From the NCBI GenBank assembly GCA_903926075.1, contig CAIYHQ010000111.1:79752-143751 (forward strand): 64,000 nt of DNA, read 5' to 3'. Position 1 is the stretch's first letter. Every line of letters begins with the position of its first letter. The notes beneath the pieces were generated by a model, which saw nothing but the letters and a program-made list of their open reading frames with translations, did no database searches and was not told the DNA's origin. This document shows positions 1 through 9,341 of the stretch, in pieces. Position numbers and translations under genes: made by a program. This DNA is from an uncultured Methanomicrobiales archaeon. Its GTDB lineage: Archaea; Halobacteriota; Methanomicrobia; Methanomicrobiales; Methanospirillaceae.

Positions 1-90
1 AGAATAATGAGTGGGGTGGGTGTAAGGCAATATTATCGGAGGCACGGATATTCATTGAATATTCCCTATATGGAGAAGAAAATTTCATGA
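1..90 (+). CDS. elp3: Elp3 C-terminal end (partial, tRNA U34 modification enzyme)
   Basis: Frame 1 is open from the first base to TGA at 88-90. It encodes a tail containing GVRQYYRRHGYSLNIPYM, which resembles the closing part of the acetyltransferase domain of archaeal Elp3, where G(V/I)R-YYRK-GY-PYM is characteristic. Elp3 is the radical-SAM/GNAT enzyme that starts carboxymethyl-type modification of wobble uridine in tRNA. Its stop overlaps the priS start as ATGA, so the two genes are probably co-transcribed. Only about 29 codons are inside the window, so the assignment rests on the tail alone. Confidence 0.65.
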   Translation, partial: RIMSGVGVRQYYRRHGYSLNIPYMEKKIS

Positions 91-1232
91 ACCGGGAGAC
101 ACTTGAATTTACCAGAGAGTGTTTCAGGAATTACTATACTAATTCAAATATTTTAAGCCCGGTTTCAATGGAAAAAAGAGAATGGGGCTTTATTTTTTTT
201 GATTTGGATGCAGTTCATATGCGCAGACATATTGCTTTTTTACGAGCAGAGGAATTTAGGTCTTACCTGAAAAACCTGGCTCCTGCACATGTCTATTACT
301 CAACAGCATATTATGGGAGCCCTGACGCACCACAAATGAAGGATAAAAACTGGTCAGGTGCAGATCTGGTCTTTGACCTGGATGCAGATCATATAAAACG
401 CGGATCCTATGAAGAGATGCTTTTACGGGTTAAGGAAGAACTTTTCAAACTGCTCTCAATGCTCACTGATGAACTGGGTTTTTCTAAAAAAGAAATTGAA
501 ATAGTATTTTCAGGTGGACGGGGTTATCACATTCATATTAGAAACGCGGCAGTATACAGGTGGGGGAGTTCAGAGCGACGGGAACTTATTGATTATATAT
601 GCGGGACAGGCCTTGAACCATCAGCAGTGTTGAAATTTCAGTCGGATTTTAAGGAAAATAACTGGAAAAACCGGATGCTTGATTCTTTGATGGAATATCT
701 GGTCTGGTTGGACGGACCTGACAGTAAGCAGGCTGAAAGTTCAAAATCTATCGAAGGAGTGCCAAAAAAGATAGTGGAGAAGATTCTTGAAAAAAAGGAT
801 TTTTTAATAGAGAAAATATCATTAGGAGAATTATCTGAAAAAGTAATTGATAATGATGTAAAAACTATATTGAATGCTCTCCTTACAAAAAAAGACGGAA
901 ATTTTCAGAAAATATTGAATGAGCGTGCGGCAAGAGCTGATGAGCCCGTAACAACAGATACGAAACGCCTTATAAGGCTACCTTCTTCACTGCATGGTGG
1001 TACAGGGTTACAGGTAATGAAACTGGAATGGGACAAAATTCAGGAGTTCAGACCACTTACCGATGCAACCGCTTTTGAGGACAGGGAAGTGAGAGTAGAA
1101 CTAATAAAACCATTTTCTGGAACATTCTCTGATAATTCATACGATATTAAGAAGGGGCCGTATCGTGTGTCAGAATCTATGGCGGTTTTCCTCTTTTGCA
1201 GAGGTTATGCAGAACTAGGGGGGAGCATCTGA
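87..1232 (+). CDS. priS: DNA primase small (catalytic) subunit PriS
   Basis: This 381-residue protein has the archaeo-eukaryotic primase signature. The metal-binding pair D97 and D99 lies in FDLDADH, and SGGRGYHIH follows at about 142-150. A basic region near 308-325 (KRLIRLPSSLHGG) fits the nucleotide-binding C-terminal part. PriS makes RNA/DNA primers with PriL at the replication fork. The ATG overlaps the elp3 stop, and gins51 starts 1 base after the priS stop. The priS-gins51 pairing is a known euryarchaeal replisome arrangement. Length matches the family, and nothing suggests damage. Confidence 0.96.
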   Translation: MNRETLEFTRECFRNYYTNSNILSPVSMEKREWGFIFFDLDAVHMRRHIAFLRAEEFRSYLKNLAPAHVYYSTAYYGSPDAPQMKDKNWSGADLVFDLDADHIKRGSYEEMLLRVKEELFKLLSMLTDELGFSKKEIEIVFSGGRGYHIHIRNAAVYRWGSSERRELIDYICGTGLEPSAVLKFQSDFKENNWKNRMLDSLMEYLVWLDGPDSKQAESSKSIEGVPKKIVEKILEKKDFLIEKISLGELSEKVIDNDVKTILNALLTKKDGNFQKILNERAARADEPVTTDTKRLIRLPSSLHGGTGLQVMKLEWDKIQEFRPLTDATAFEDREVRVELIKPFSGTFSDNSYDIKKGPYRVSESMAVFLFCRGYAELGGSI

Positions 1233-1233
1233 C

Positions 1234-1866
1234 ATGCACCTGGATGAGTTGCGAAGTCTGCTCCTGTCTGAACGTGAATCTGGTCGTCTTAGTGTTATCC
1301 CTTTTGATCTTTACGATTCTACTCAAAAGGAGATTAAAAATCTGACAAAGGAAGTTTATGAGATTGAAGACCCGTTCAGTGACCGCGCAAGAAGCTTAAT
1401 AGAAAAGGTTGCAAGTTTCAGAGAGACTCTTGAAGAAATTTACCGGCTTCGTTCACAAAAGATTCTTGAACTTGCCCGAGTACAGAGCGAAGCTACGTAT
1501 TTTGATAAAGAGGAAGTAAAAAGGATGGTTTCTCGTGAAAGAGAGCTTTTTGATGAAGTAAGGAATGCAGTTGAACGTTCAAAATCACAACTTCTTCTTG
1601 GATTACAAATTGACAAACATGACTCGGAAACACTCTCTGAAACAAGAACAGAAGGCGAGACAGTAACGAACTCACGCGATATTGATGAGACAACCCTTCT
1701 TCATCCGTATTCACTTGTAAGGGTAATTGCTGATATGGACCCTTTTATGGGTATTGACGGAAAGACATATAATCTCGCGAAAGGTGATATTGTCACTCTT
1801 CCTTTAAGAAATGCGGAAGTTCTGATAGAACGCAACATAGTCTTAAATATCCAACTTTACAACTAA
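1234..1866 (+). CDS. gins51: GINS complex subunit Gins51 (Sld5/Psf1-like)
   Basis: This 210-residue protein has a helical, charged N-terminal A domain (about 1-115). An acidic low-complexity linker follows (about 125-150). The compact C-terminal B domain contains VRVIADMDPFMGIDGKTY, then KGDIVTLP and NAEVLIERN, which is typical of archaeal Gins51. GINS joins MCM and the RecJ-like/GAN protein in the archaeal CMG-type helicase. The gene directly follows priS, as in other euryarchaea, so primase and helicase accessory factors are likely made from one transcript. The DHH protein at 16325-18157 could be a distant functional partner (inference). Confidence 0.88.
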   Translation: MHLDELRSLLLSERESGRLSVIPFDLYDSTQKEIKNLTKEVYEIEDPFSDRARSLIEKVASFRETLEEIYRLRSQKILELARVQSEATYFDKEEVKRMVSRERELFDEVRNAVERSKSQLLLGLQIDKHDSETLSETRTEGETVTNSRDIDETTLLHPYSLVRVIADMDPFMGIDGKTYNLAKGDIVTLPLRNAEVLIERNIVLNIQLYN

Positions 1867-1892
1867 TACTGATATTTGCCAATTAAAATAAA

Positions 1893-1898
1893 GTGATC
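1893..1898 (+). promoter_or_regulatory. Shine-Dalgarno site that sets the rpl44e start
   Basis: GTGATC matches the 3' part of the archaeal consensus GGAGGTGATC and ends 3 bases before ATG 1902. The GTG inside it is in frame and could be mistaken for a start codon. As a ribosome-binding site it explains why translation should begin at 1902. Confidence 0.6.
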
Positions 1899-1901
1899 TC
1901 A

Positions 1902-2180
1902 ATGAAGATGCCACAAAAGTTTAACACATACTGCCCGTTTTGCAGAAACCACCAGCAACATGAAGTTGAAAAGGTGAAAAAAGGCAGAACGAGCGGATTA
2001 CACTGGATCGACCGCCAGAAAGCCCGTAGAAGTACCGTAGGTAGCATGGGCAAATTTAGTAAAGTTCCTGGTGGAGACAAACCCACAAAAAAGATTAATA
2101 TAAGGTACCGCTGTAAGAAGTGTGGAAAAGCACACCTCAGAGCTGGTTTCCGTGTTGCGAAATTTGAGTTGACGGAGTGA
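1902..2180 (+). CDS. rpl44e: 50S ribosomal protein L44e
   Basis: The 92-residue product begins [14 protein letters not shown] and has two zinc-ribbon pairs, CPFC near the N-terminus and CKKC near the C-terminus. The basic middle region ([14 protein letters not shown]) is typical of eukaryotic eL42/archaeal L44e, which sits near the ribosomal E site. The ATG at 1902 is preferred over the in-frame GTG at 1893 because that GTG lies in the ribosome-binding site. The following rps27e starts 4 bases after the stop, a classic archaeal pairing. Confidence 0.96.
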   Translation: MKMPQKFNTYCPFCRNHQQHEVEKVKKGRTSGLHWIDRQKARRSTVGSMGKFSKVPGGDKPTKKINIRYRCKKCGKAHLRAGFRVAKFELTE

Positions 2181-2184
2181 GATA

Positions 2185-2373
2185 ATGGTACGTACGATTA
2201 GAGAAAACCGGAGCAGTTTTTTACGGGTGAAATGCCCTGACTGTGAAAATGAACAACTCGTATTTGAGAAGGCAAGTACTGTCGTCACCTGCGTGGTTTG
2301 TAGTCATACACTTGCTGAACCAAGTGGCGGGAAAGCATTATTGAAGGCTGAAGTAATCTCAGAGTATAAGTGA
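2185..2373 (+). CDS. rps27e: 30S ribosomal protein S27e
   Basis: A 62-residue zinc-ribbon ribosomal protein. The four metal ligands are visible as CPDC and CVVC, separated by about 15 residues, followed by the conserved LAEPSGGKA segment. Length matches archaeal S27e. A GGAGTGAG stretch just upstream of ATG 2185 is a good ribosome-binding site and overlaps the end of rpl44e, indicating translational coupling. It lies in the usual order L44e-S27e-aIF2-alpha-Nop10. Confidence 0.96.
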   Translation: MVRTIRENRSSFLRVKCPDCENEQLVFEKASTVVTCVVCSHTLAEPSGGKALLKAEVISEYK

Positions 2374-2379
2374 ACCTTT

Positions 2380-3168
2380 ATGAGTGAGAGAGAGTGGCCG
2401 GATATAGGCGAACTTGTTGTTTCATCAGTGACAAATGTAAAGGATTTTGTTGCCTTTGTATCACTTGATGAATACAATGGTCGGGAAGGACTTATCCCGA
2501 TTTCAGAAATAGCTACAGGTTGGATAAAATATATTCGTGACCATATTCGCGAAGGTCAGAAAGTCGTCTGTAAAGTTCTTAATGTCGACCGGGAACGCGG
2601 CCATATCGACTTGTCACTCAAAGATGTAAATGAACACCAGCGTCGTGAAAAGATCAGGGAGTGGAAAGAAGAGAATAAAGCTCTTAAGTGGATAGAAATC
2701 GCATCTGAAAATTCAGGGGAACCAAAAGAAACCTTCCTTGCCTCTTTTTATAAAGAATATGGCGATCTTCACACCGCGTTTGAAGATATTGCACTGAAAG
2801 GGGAACCTGCATTAAAGAAACTCGGACTCCCAAAAAAAGCCGGTGAAGCGCTTATAATTGTTGCACGTGAGAACGTAAAGACTCCAAAAGTTTCAGTTGT
2901 AGGCCATTTGACACTGACGACTGACAAACCAGACGGTGTAAATATAATAAGAAGAGCTTTGCGGAGTGCTGAGCCGAAAATTCAGGACGTTGAAATTGAA
3001 CTTGTTTATCTGGGTGCTCCAAATTACCGGTTGAAAGTAACCGCACATGATTATAAGACCGCGGAGAAGGCAATCGAAAAGTCTGCAAAGGCAGCAATGG
3101 CAGTAATTGAGCGTGCTGGCGGCGATGCAAAGTTTACAAAACGGGGAAAGGCAGGGAAAAACGGATGA
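2380..3168 (+). CDS. eif2a: Translation initiation factor aIF2 subunit alpha
   Basis: A 262-residue protein with an N-terminal S1/OB domain (about 1-85: GELVVSSVTNVKDFVAFVSLDE, then the VLNVDRERGHIDLSLKDV strand), a helical middle (about 90-170) and an alpha/beta C-terminal domain that binds the gamma subunit. The serine-rich phosphorylation loop of eukaryotes is not obvious, as expected in archaea. aIF2 delivers initiator tRNA to the small subunit. The stop codon overlaps nop10 as ATGA, so the genes are translationally coupled. Confidence 0.95.
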   Translation: MSEREWPDIGELVVSSVTNVKDFVAFVSLDEYNGREGLIPISEIATGWIKYIRDHIREGQKVVCKVLNVDRERGHIDLSLKDVNEHQRREKIREWKEENKALKWIEIASENSGEPKETFLASFYKEYGDLHTAFEDIALKGEPALKKLGLPKKAGEALIIVARENVKTPKVSVVGHLTLTTDKPDGVNIIRRALRSAEPKIQDVEIELVYLGAPNYRLKVTAHDYKTAEKAIEKSAKAAMAVIERAGGDAKFTKRGKAGKNG

Positions 3169-3353
3169 AGGGCAGGATCCGACGATGTAGCCGGGACCTG
3201 ACTTACACACTCAGTAATATATGTCCAATTTGCGGAGGTCCGACAGGATCTCCTCATCCTGCACGTTTTTCTCCTGTTGACCGGTTTTCGTCCTATAGAA
3301 TAGCGATTCGAAAGTACTCCGACCCAATGTGGCTGGAAGTAACAGAAATATAA
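3165..3353 (+). CDS. nop10: H/ACA ribonucleoprotein protein Nop10, with one zinc ligand missing
   Basis: The 62-residue product has the Nop10 pattern: RIRRC, then YTLSNICPICGGPT, then HPARFSPVDRFSSYR. Nop10 binds the pseudouridine synthase Cbf5 in H/ACA guide RNPs. Family members usually hold zinc with C-x2-C plus C-x2-C. Here C8, C20 and C23 are present, but residue 11 is Asp instead of Cys. The C-terminal tail is a little longer than usual. The ATG overlaps the aIF2-alpha stop. Confidence 0.93.
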   Translation: MKGRIRRCSRDLTYTLSNICPICGGPTGSPHPARFSPVDRFSSYRIAIRKYSDPMWLEVTEI

Positions 3354-3378
3354 TTTTTTTAATTTTTTCGTGAATAAA

Positions 3379-4134
3379 ATGGATGATATTACAATTTTTT
3401 TTCCCAATCCAGAAGTTAAGGGAGAAATTAAGGATCCGGTCTTAATTGAGGGGCTACCAGGGATAGGCCATATAGGAAAACTTGTAGCGGAGCATATGAT
3501 AGGTGAACTGAAAGCTCTGAAGATAGCAACAATACATTCTTTATATTTTCCTCCTCAGGTCCTCATAGAGGAGAATGGTGTAGTACGCCTGGTCCACAAT
3601 GAGATTTTTCATTATAGTTCTCCCAATGGCTCAATTCTCTTTCTTGTAGGTGATTACCAAAGCACTAGCAATGAAGGGCACTATCTTCTTGCAGACGCCT
3701 ATCTCAACCTTGCTAAAGAATTGGGAGTTAAAAGGATCTATACCCTTGGAGGTTTCGGAGTTGGCAAAATGATCGAAGAACCAAGAGTGCTCGCAGCAGT
3801 AAATAATGTTGATTTACTTGAAGAGGTCCTTGCGTCGGGAGCTGAATTTGAAAAGGGAGTGCCTGGAGGAGGAATTATTGGAGCTGCGGGTCTTCTTCTT
3901 GGCCTTGGTGCAATGAGGGGGATCGAGGGCATCTGTCTGATGGGTGAGACATCAGGATATATAGTAGATCCAAAAAGCGCATCAAGCCTGCTGCGTGTGC
4001 TTTCAGGACTTCTAAAAATTGAAGTCGACTCAGCTAACCTTGAAGAGAGGGCAATTGAGATGGAACAACTAATTGAGAGACTTATTGAAGGTGAAAAACC
4101 CCAAAGTGACGAAGAACTAAGGTACATAGGTTAG
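3379..4134 (+). CDS. PAC2 (proteasome assembly chaperone) family protein
   Basis: About 251 residues. It has the PAC2 family core: LIEGLPGIGHIGKLVAEHMI near the N-terminus, then a TLGGFGVG segment, then a glycine-rich GVPGGGIIGAAGLLLGLG segment. Archaeal homologues are annotated as proteasome assembly chaperone-like proteins or as an ATP-grasp-like COG2047 family. The exact archaeal role is not established. An in-frame GTG at 3370 is also possible, but GTGA there could be a weak ribosome-binding site for ATG 3379. The gene is 4 bases ahead of endoQ and probably in the same transcript. Confidence 0.85.
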   Translation: MDDITIFFPNPEVKGEIKDPVLIEGLPGIGHIGKLVAEHMIGELKALKIATIHSLYFPPQVLIEENGVVRLVHNEIFHYSSPNGSILFLVGDYQSTSNEGHYLLADAYLNLAKELGVKRIYTLGGFGVGKMIEEPRVLAAVNNVDLLEEVLASGAEFEKGVPGGGIIGAAGLLLGLGAMRGIEGICLMGETSGYIVDPKSASSLLRVLSGLLKIEVDSANLEERAIEMEQLIERLIEGEKPQSDEELRYIG

Positions 4135-4138
4135 TTGG

Positions 4139-5257
4139 ATGAAGGCGCAGGCAGACCTTCATATTCATTCCTGTTTTTCAATGGCTTCATCAGCCTCGAT
4201 GCTTCCTCCTCTCATCCTTAATGCGTGTAGAAAAAAAGGAATCCTCGTTCAGGGTAGCGGTGATGCACTACACCCGGAATGGCGCAGATACTGGGAAGAG
4301 ACGGACAATGGAGATATTATTGTTATTCCTACCACAGAGGTAGAGGATAACAAAAGAGTACACCATCTGATAATCTTTGAAGATTTTGAGAGTTTCTCTG
4401 ATCTTGCAGATGCGCTTAAAAAGGATTCAAAAACACTTGATAATAACGGGCGTCCACGTATATACCTGTCAGGTAACGAGATCGCGCGTTCAGTCCATAA
4501 ACTTGACGGCCTCATCGGGCCTGCTCATGCTTTTACGCCCTGGACTTCAATTTATGCTTTCTATGACAGTATTGCTGACTGTTATGGATCTGAATCTATA
4601 GAATTCCTTGAACTAGGGCTATCAGCCGATTCATCATATGGTGCAGCAATAAAAGAACTTGTGAACGTCCCTTTTCTCTCAAATTCTGATGCTCACAGTC
4701 CTTCTCCTGATAAAATTGGCAGGGAGTGGACAAGTTTAGAGATTCAGAGCCATAATATTCACTCTGTAATTGAAAGTATAAGGGAAGGAAAGATTATTGA
4801 GAACGTGGGGCTCTTCCCAGAACTTGGAAAATATAACCAAAGTGCCTGTATACGTTGTTACCGGAGTTTCGGCCTGGAAGAAGCAAAATCACTAATGTGG
4901 AAGTGTCCGGTTGATAAAGGCAGGATAAAGAAAGGAGTTCATGACAGAGGCCTGGAACTTAGCTCCGGGACTGACACTTCTCCGCGCCCACCCTATATCC
5001 ACATGGTCCCTTTAAGCGAGATCATCATGAGGACTCTGGGTACTGCATCGTCTGCAACAAAAGGTTGCAGGAGTCTTTATGACTCTTTTATTGAGTTATT
5101 TAAAACAGAGACTGAAATCCTGATTGAAATAAAATTAGAGGAACTTTCTAAAGTGAATAATCATGTTGCTGAATCAATAGTTGCGTTAAGGGAGGGGAAA
5201 GTGAATATGAAACCCGGAGGAGGAGGACAGTATGGATCCTTCGACTTCATATCGTAA
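4139..5257 (+). CDS. endoQ: Endonuclease Q family protein (PHP-domain DNA repair nuclease)
   Basis: The 372-residue protein has PHP-type metal motifs: DLHIHSCFS (residues 6-14), GSGDALHP, TTEVED with RVHH (about 66-76), GPAHAFTPW (about 127-135) and SNSDAHSP (181-188). A downstream zinc-finger-like region is followed by GRIKKGVHDR. This order matches EndoQ, which in Thermococcales cuts 5' of deaminated bases and abasic sites. The zinc module has C237, C240 and C256, but D259 replaces the expected fourth Cys. It is somewhat shorter than the Pyrococcus enzyme. It sits in the plus-strand replication/translation run. Confidence 0.87.
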   Translation: MKAQADLHIHSCFSMASSASMLPPLILNACRKKGILVQGSGDALHPEWRRYWEETDNGDIIVIPTTEVEDNKRVHHLIIFEDFESFSDLADALKKDSKTLDNNGRPRIYLSGNEIARSVHKLDGLIGPAHAFTPWTSIYAFYDSIADCYGSESIEFLELGLSADSSYGAAIKELVNVPFLSNSDAHSPSPDKIGREWTSLEIQSHNIHSVIESIREGKIIENVGLFPELGKYNQSACIRCYRSFGLEEAKSLMWKCPVDKGRIKKGVHDRGLELSSGTDTSPRPPYIHMVPLSEIIMRTLGTASSATKGCRSLYDSFIELFKTETEILIEIKLEELSKVNNHVAESIVALREGKVNMKPGGGGQYGSFDFIS

Positions 5258-5290
5258 CTATTTAGGCGTCTTCAGTCAAATATATCTTAA

Positions 5291-5473
5291 ATGCTCAAAG
5301 TGTATAGAGAGATTTGCGGATATTGTGGTTGTTGTGTCGCAGTCTGCCCTGAGGGGGCCCTTGAACTGATCGATGCATACCTCTCAGTCGGTCAGGAGTG
5401 CACTCAATGCGGGGTCTGCGCCAAAGTATGTCCCCTCGGAGCTCTGGAGGTAACGAATGAAGTCGCAGTATGA
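5291..5473 (+). CDS. 2[4Fe-4S] ferredoxin-type protein
   Basis: A 60-residue ferredoxin with two full cluster motifs: C9-x2-C12-x2-C15-x3-C19-P and C37-x2-C40-x2-C43-x3-C47-P. An extra Cys at 14 is not needed for a cluster. The 3' end overlaps the reductase gene by 17 bases, so the two are co-translated. Archaeal geranylgeranyl reductases need low-potential electrons, and such ferredoxins commonly sit beside them. It is therefore likely the electron donor for the next gene (inference from position and family). Confidence 0.9.
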   Translation: MLKVYREICGYCGCCVAVCPEGALELIDAYLSVGQECTQCGVCAKVCPLGALEVTNEVAV

Positions 5474-6653
5474 TATCCTTATTATTGGTGGTGGACCCGC
5501 CGGAGCCATTGCTGCAAAGACTGCAAAAGAAAAAGGTCTCGAGGTAGGACTCGTTGAAAAGCGACCTGCAATTGGAGCTCCGGTCAGATGTGCCGAGGGT
5601 ATCGGTAAAAAACTTCTTGCTGATTTTATAAGACCTGATGAGAGGTGGATAGCAGCCGAAATCGAGAGGGCTACAATAATTGCGCCTGACGGTACGACAA
5701 TGGAACTTGCCCATGAGATGGCAGGTTCAGAGGTAGGTTATATACTTGACAGGAAAGTCTTTGACCGCGAACTAATCTGGCAGGCGGCAGACGCGGGTGC
5801 TGAGATCTTTGTCAAGACCCGGGCTATAGCTCCTATTCTTGAAGAGGGTAAGGTTATTGGAGCTAAAATTGAAGCTGGGGGTGACGTAACCGAGGTAAAA
5901 GCTGATGTCGTAATTGCTGCTGATGGAGTTGAGTCAAAATTTGGAAAATGGTGTGGTATAGACACAACCGTACCTATGCGGGAGATGGAAACATGCGCAC
6001 AGTACGTCCTTGCAGATATCAATGTCCCGCAGAACGTTACCCAGTTTTATCTTGGAAATGAAACTGCGCCAGAAGGTTATGTGTGGGTCTTTCCGAAAGG
6101 GAAAAGGGCAGCGAATGTTGGAATAGGAATAAGCGGGAAAAAAAGCGGCCCGGGTCACAGGGCAATTGATTACCTGAATAGTTTTGTTAGAAAGCATTTC
6201 CCTGAGGGTAAACCAATTGAACTTATAGTTGGCGGTGTTTCGGTCTGCAAGCCACTTGAGTGTACTGTATCAGATAACCTGATGTTTATTGGGGATGCTG
6301 CACGGGTGAGTGACCCACTTACAGGAGGAGGAATTTATAATGCTCTTTACACCGGAAAACTTGCAGTTGATGTTGCTTCAAAAGCGATTGCAAACGGAGA
6401 TACAGGAAAAAAAGCACTAATGGAATATGACAGAGGATGGCGCAGCTCAGCTCTTGGAAAGGCTCTTGAAAGGAATCACAAGATAAAGGAAATTTTTATC
6501 ACACTTTCGGATGAAAAACTCAATTCAATTGTCCGTTCGATTAGTAAGATAAATATGAAGGAGTTTGATACATTCACCCTCATAAAAGAACTAATAAGGG
6601 TAAATCCAAAACTTTCCCTGGAACTTGGCGCGCTCTGGGCTTCAATCAGGTAG
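5457..6653 (+). CDS. Geranylgeranyl reductase family flavoprotein (archaeal lipid saturation)
   Basis: The 398-residue FAD enzyme has an N-terminal dinucleotide fold ([15 protein letters not shown]), the family motif [10 protein letters not shown] near residue 41, and the second FAD motif [19 protein letters not shown] near residue 280. The family reduces geranylgeranyl double bonds of archaeal diether lipids (digeranylgeranylglycerophospholipid reductase). It overlaps the ferredoxin gene upstream. Its 3' end overlaps the convergent histidine kinase gene by 12 bases. Length matches characterised homologues. Substrate preference cannot be read from sequence. Confidence 0.92.
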   Translation: MKSQYDILIIGGGPAGAIAAKTAKEKGLEVGLVEKRPAIGAPVRCAEGIGKKLLADFIRPDERWIAAEIERATIIAPDGTTMELAHEMAGSEVGYILDRKVFDRELIWQAADAGAEIFVKTRAIAPILEEGKVIGAKIEAGGDVTEVKADVVIAADGVESKFGKWCGIDTTVPMREMETCAQYVLADINVPQNVTQFYLGNETAPEGYVWVFPKGKRAANVGIGISGKKSGPGHRAIDYLNSFVRKHFPEGKPIELIVGGVSVCKPLECTVSDNLMFIGDAARVSDPLTGGGIYNALYTGKLAVDVASKAIANGDTGKKALMEYDRGWRSSALGKALERNHKIKEIFITLSDEKLNSIVRSISKINMKEFDTFTLIKELIRVNPKLSLELGALWASIR

Positions 6654-9233
6654 TAGGAGAGACTCTCCAGTTTCCAGGGTGTTAAACTCATGGTCAGGTT
6701 CGAGAATCCGGTATCCACCACGGGGTACAAACATCTCAAACCTGACACCATGTTCCGGAATACCTTTTTCCTGGATTGTAATTCTGGTCATTGAAAGAAT
6801 TTCGCGGGCAAGAAACATACCAAATCCTGTATTTTTCCCAAAACCGCGCTCAAATATCTTTTCTTTTTCGACATATGATACCCCTGATCCATTGTCTGTG
6901 TAGATAACAAGTATCCCGTCCCTTGTTTCTTCAGAAAATATCGTGATCTCGTCAAGGTCTCCACCGTGTTTCCTTGTATTATCAAAGAGATTGTAAAAAA
7001 CTTTAGGAAGCAGGGGGTCAGCATAAATCCAGACTGATATCAATTCAGGGTCAACAAGCGTTGTCTGACTCTCTCCCGCATGTTCCGCGGTCTCTGTAAA
7101 CAGAGTGAATACGTTCTGCCACTGGGGTGCTTTTACTCCTATCTCCTCATAAGCTTTTGTGAAACTTATATGCTGGCGTATTGAATATGTCGCATCCTCA
7201 GCCATTTTATAATAACGCTGTAAAAGTTCATCATGGATAAGTTCTTTTGATAATTCAAGGCTCCCGAGAACTGTCATTACCTGGTTCAGAACATCATGCC
7301 GTGTAATACTTGAGAGTAAATTTAATTTTTTGTTTATCTGCATTATTGCGTCCTGTGCACGCTTTCTTTCAGTGATGTCACGTGCAATATTAAGAACAAG
7401 ATGATCCGGACCAATAATAACGGGATAAGTCATCACTTCAACAATTACGTCTTCTCCATTCTTTCGCTTGATTACCATCTCATCTGGACCGGTTGCAAGG
7501 CCCAGGGCATTTTTTGCAAGGAGAATTGCAGCTTTTTTCACATGATTTTTTGAAAGAAGCTTAAAGTTAAAAAATATTTTACCGAGAAGCTCATCTTTTT
7601 TATACAGGGTTAGTGCTTCAGTTGCCCGGTTAAGGTCGATAAATGTCCCTTTCGTGTCAGTAAGATAATAAGCTTCAGGTGCATATTCAAAAAGAATTTT
7701 CAATCGCTCTTCTGAACTTTTAAGCAGAGCTTCTCCTTTTTTTCTATCTGTGATATCTGTCATTATTACAGTGACCGCCCTTACAAGAGATGATTCATCA
7801 TCATGTACCGGGCAGAATTTTCTGATGTAAAAAGTCTCCCCCCATTTAAATTCATCTTCAATAGATTTTTTTGTCTCGTATATCGTTTTAATAACCCTTT
7901 TGAACCATTTCATCTCTTCCGGAGGAAGAAAGACATCGAGGAGACCGGGTTGATAGTTTTCTCCTATTACACCAAGTAAGGCCATATGCAGGCGGTTCAT
8001 GAAGAGATAACTACAGTTCTCGTTAACCATATAAATTGGACCATCCACAGACTCTACAAGAGTACGGTAATTTGCTTCAGACCACCTGAGAGCTATTGTT
8101 GCCTGCTTTCTCTCTGTAATGTCACGATATGAATGAATAAACCCTACAACCGTATTTCCAAGCAGATGTGGAAATGCATGGAGTTCAAATGTCCTGCCAT
8201 CAAGAAGTTCAAGTAATTCAAAGAATTCCTGGGCGGGAGAAGAATTTTGTTCTTTGATTATTTTCGTATAAAGGGACGGATGGAGAAGTGCAGTTAGTAT
8301 ATGGTTTGCAATCATCGAATAGTCATTGGATTTTGTCAGCTGTTCCGGAATATTCCAAAAAGTGATGAAATTTTCATTATACCTTATTATCTGGTTTGCC
8401 CGGTCAAGAATTAGAAGGCCGTCTGATGTTGATGAGAGGGCACTTGTAAGGAGTGAAGTTATGCCTTCTGCTTTTTCCATAAGCTGCTTTAATATCGTTA
8501 TGTCACTTGAGATTACAATAATAGCAAGAGCATCTTTACTTGTCTCATAAACGACAGGGATGAACTTTCTCTGAAACCAGCGTTCCTTTTTCCTGTACTC
8601 CTCTATCTCGGCCTTCCCGGTTTTAAAAACATTATTGACAATACTTGTAAATTTTTCAGTCTCGTCAGGGAGATGATAATCCTTATAGAGATGACCTTCG
8701 ATTATAGGATCGGTAATAAAAAGCCTCTTCCGGTGAGGTGAATTGATAAAAAGATACCTGACATGCCGGTCAACAATATATATCGAATCTTCAGTTGAAT
8801 CAACCACTGTTTCCATATTACGAAGCGAGAAAGAAAGGTTCATTTCAATCTCTCTTTTTATTGTAATCTGGTTGATAAATGACCGAAGCCTTAATGACTG
8901 AGGCTCTTTTTGACCTACAGAATCATAATAAAAATCAACTCCTTTGTTATATGCTTCAATCTCCTCAGCGAGAGGGCTTTCGCCAAATGTGATGATAAAG
9001 GGAGGGAATGATGACTGACCTTTTATCCACCGGATAAATTCAAAAATATTAAAATCAGGGAGATCTATCGGACTTATAATGACATCAATCTTTTTTGTGG
9101 ATATTGCATGAGCTGCAGCCTTAACCGTGTTTACCGATTCAATTTCAATGTCCCACCCTGTGTCTTCAAACAACCTTAATATTTCATAATACGCCGTTTT
9201 TTTTGCCAGGGTGAGGAGAGTAATTGTTGCCAA
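6642..9233 (-). CDS. Multi-PAS histidine kinase with a pseudo-receiver N-terminus
   Basis: An 863-residue, apparently soluble sensor kinase. Residues 1-125 look like a receiver fold, but the phospho-acceptor position is Pro55 ([10 protein letters not shown]) instead of Asp. About four PAS domains follow (roughly 135-250, 265-385, 390-510, 515-635). Several end in the DITERK-type linker. The kinase core has H646 in [11 protein letters not shown], an N-box FYNLFDN, and G-boxes TDNGSGV and GFGKNTGFG. This core recurs in three other kinases of the window. It is monocistronic between rnhB and geranylgeranyl reductase. The signal is unknown. Confidence 0.9.
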   Translation of the reverse strand: MATITLLTLAKKTAYYEILRLFEDTGWDIEIESVNTVKAAAHAISTKKIDVIISPIDLPDFNIFEFIRWIKGQSSFPPFIITFGESPLAEEIEAYNKGVDFYYDSVGQKEPQSLRLRSFINQITIKREIEMNLSFSLRNMETVVDSTEDSIYIVDRHVRYLFINSPHRKRLFITDPIIEGHLYKDYHLPDETEKFTSIVNNVFKTGKAEIEEYRKKERWFQRKFIPVVYETSKDALAIIVISSDITILKQLMEKAEGITSLLTSALSSTSDGLLILDRANQIIRYNENFITFWNIPEQLTKSNDYSMIANHILTALLHPSLYTKIIKEQNSSPAQEFFELLELLDGRTFELHAFPHLLGNTVVGFIHSYRDITERKQATIALRWSEANYRTLVESVDGPIYMVNENCSYLFMNRLHMALLGVIGENYQPGLLDVFLPPEEMKWFKRVIKTIYETKKSIEDEFKWGETFYIRKFCPVHDDESSLVRAVTVIMTDITDRKKGEALLKSSEERLKILFEYAPEAYYLTDTKGTFIDLNRATEALTLYKKDELLGKIFFNFKLLSKNHVKKAAILLAKNALGLATGPDEMVIKRKNGEDVIVEVMTYPVIIGPDHLVLNIARDITERKRAQDAIMQINKKLNLLSSITRHDVLNQVMTVLGSLELSKELIHDELLQRYYKMAEDATYSIRQHISFTKAYEEIGVKAPQWQNVFTLFTETAEHAGESQTTLVDPELISVWIYADPLLPKVFYNLFDNTRKHGGDLDEITIFSEETRDGILVIYTDNGSGVSYVEKEKIFERGFGKNTGFGMFLAREILSMTRITIQEKGIPEHGVRFEMFVPRGGYRILEPDHEFNTLETGESLLLPD

Positions 9234-9341
9234 TTATAGAACATCCTCTTCTTCTTTTATTCAATAATCTAGGACTTAGTGATTACCACATATTGAAGTA
9301 CCACAGGTAATAATAAGGATTCCCTGTAATCACATGATATT

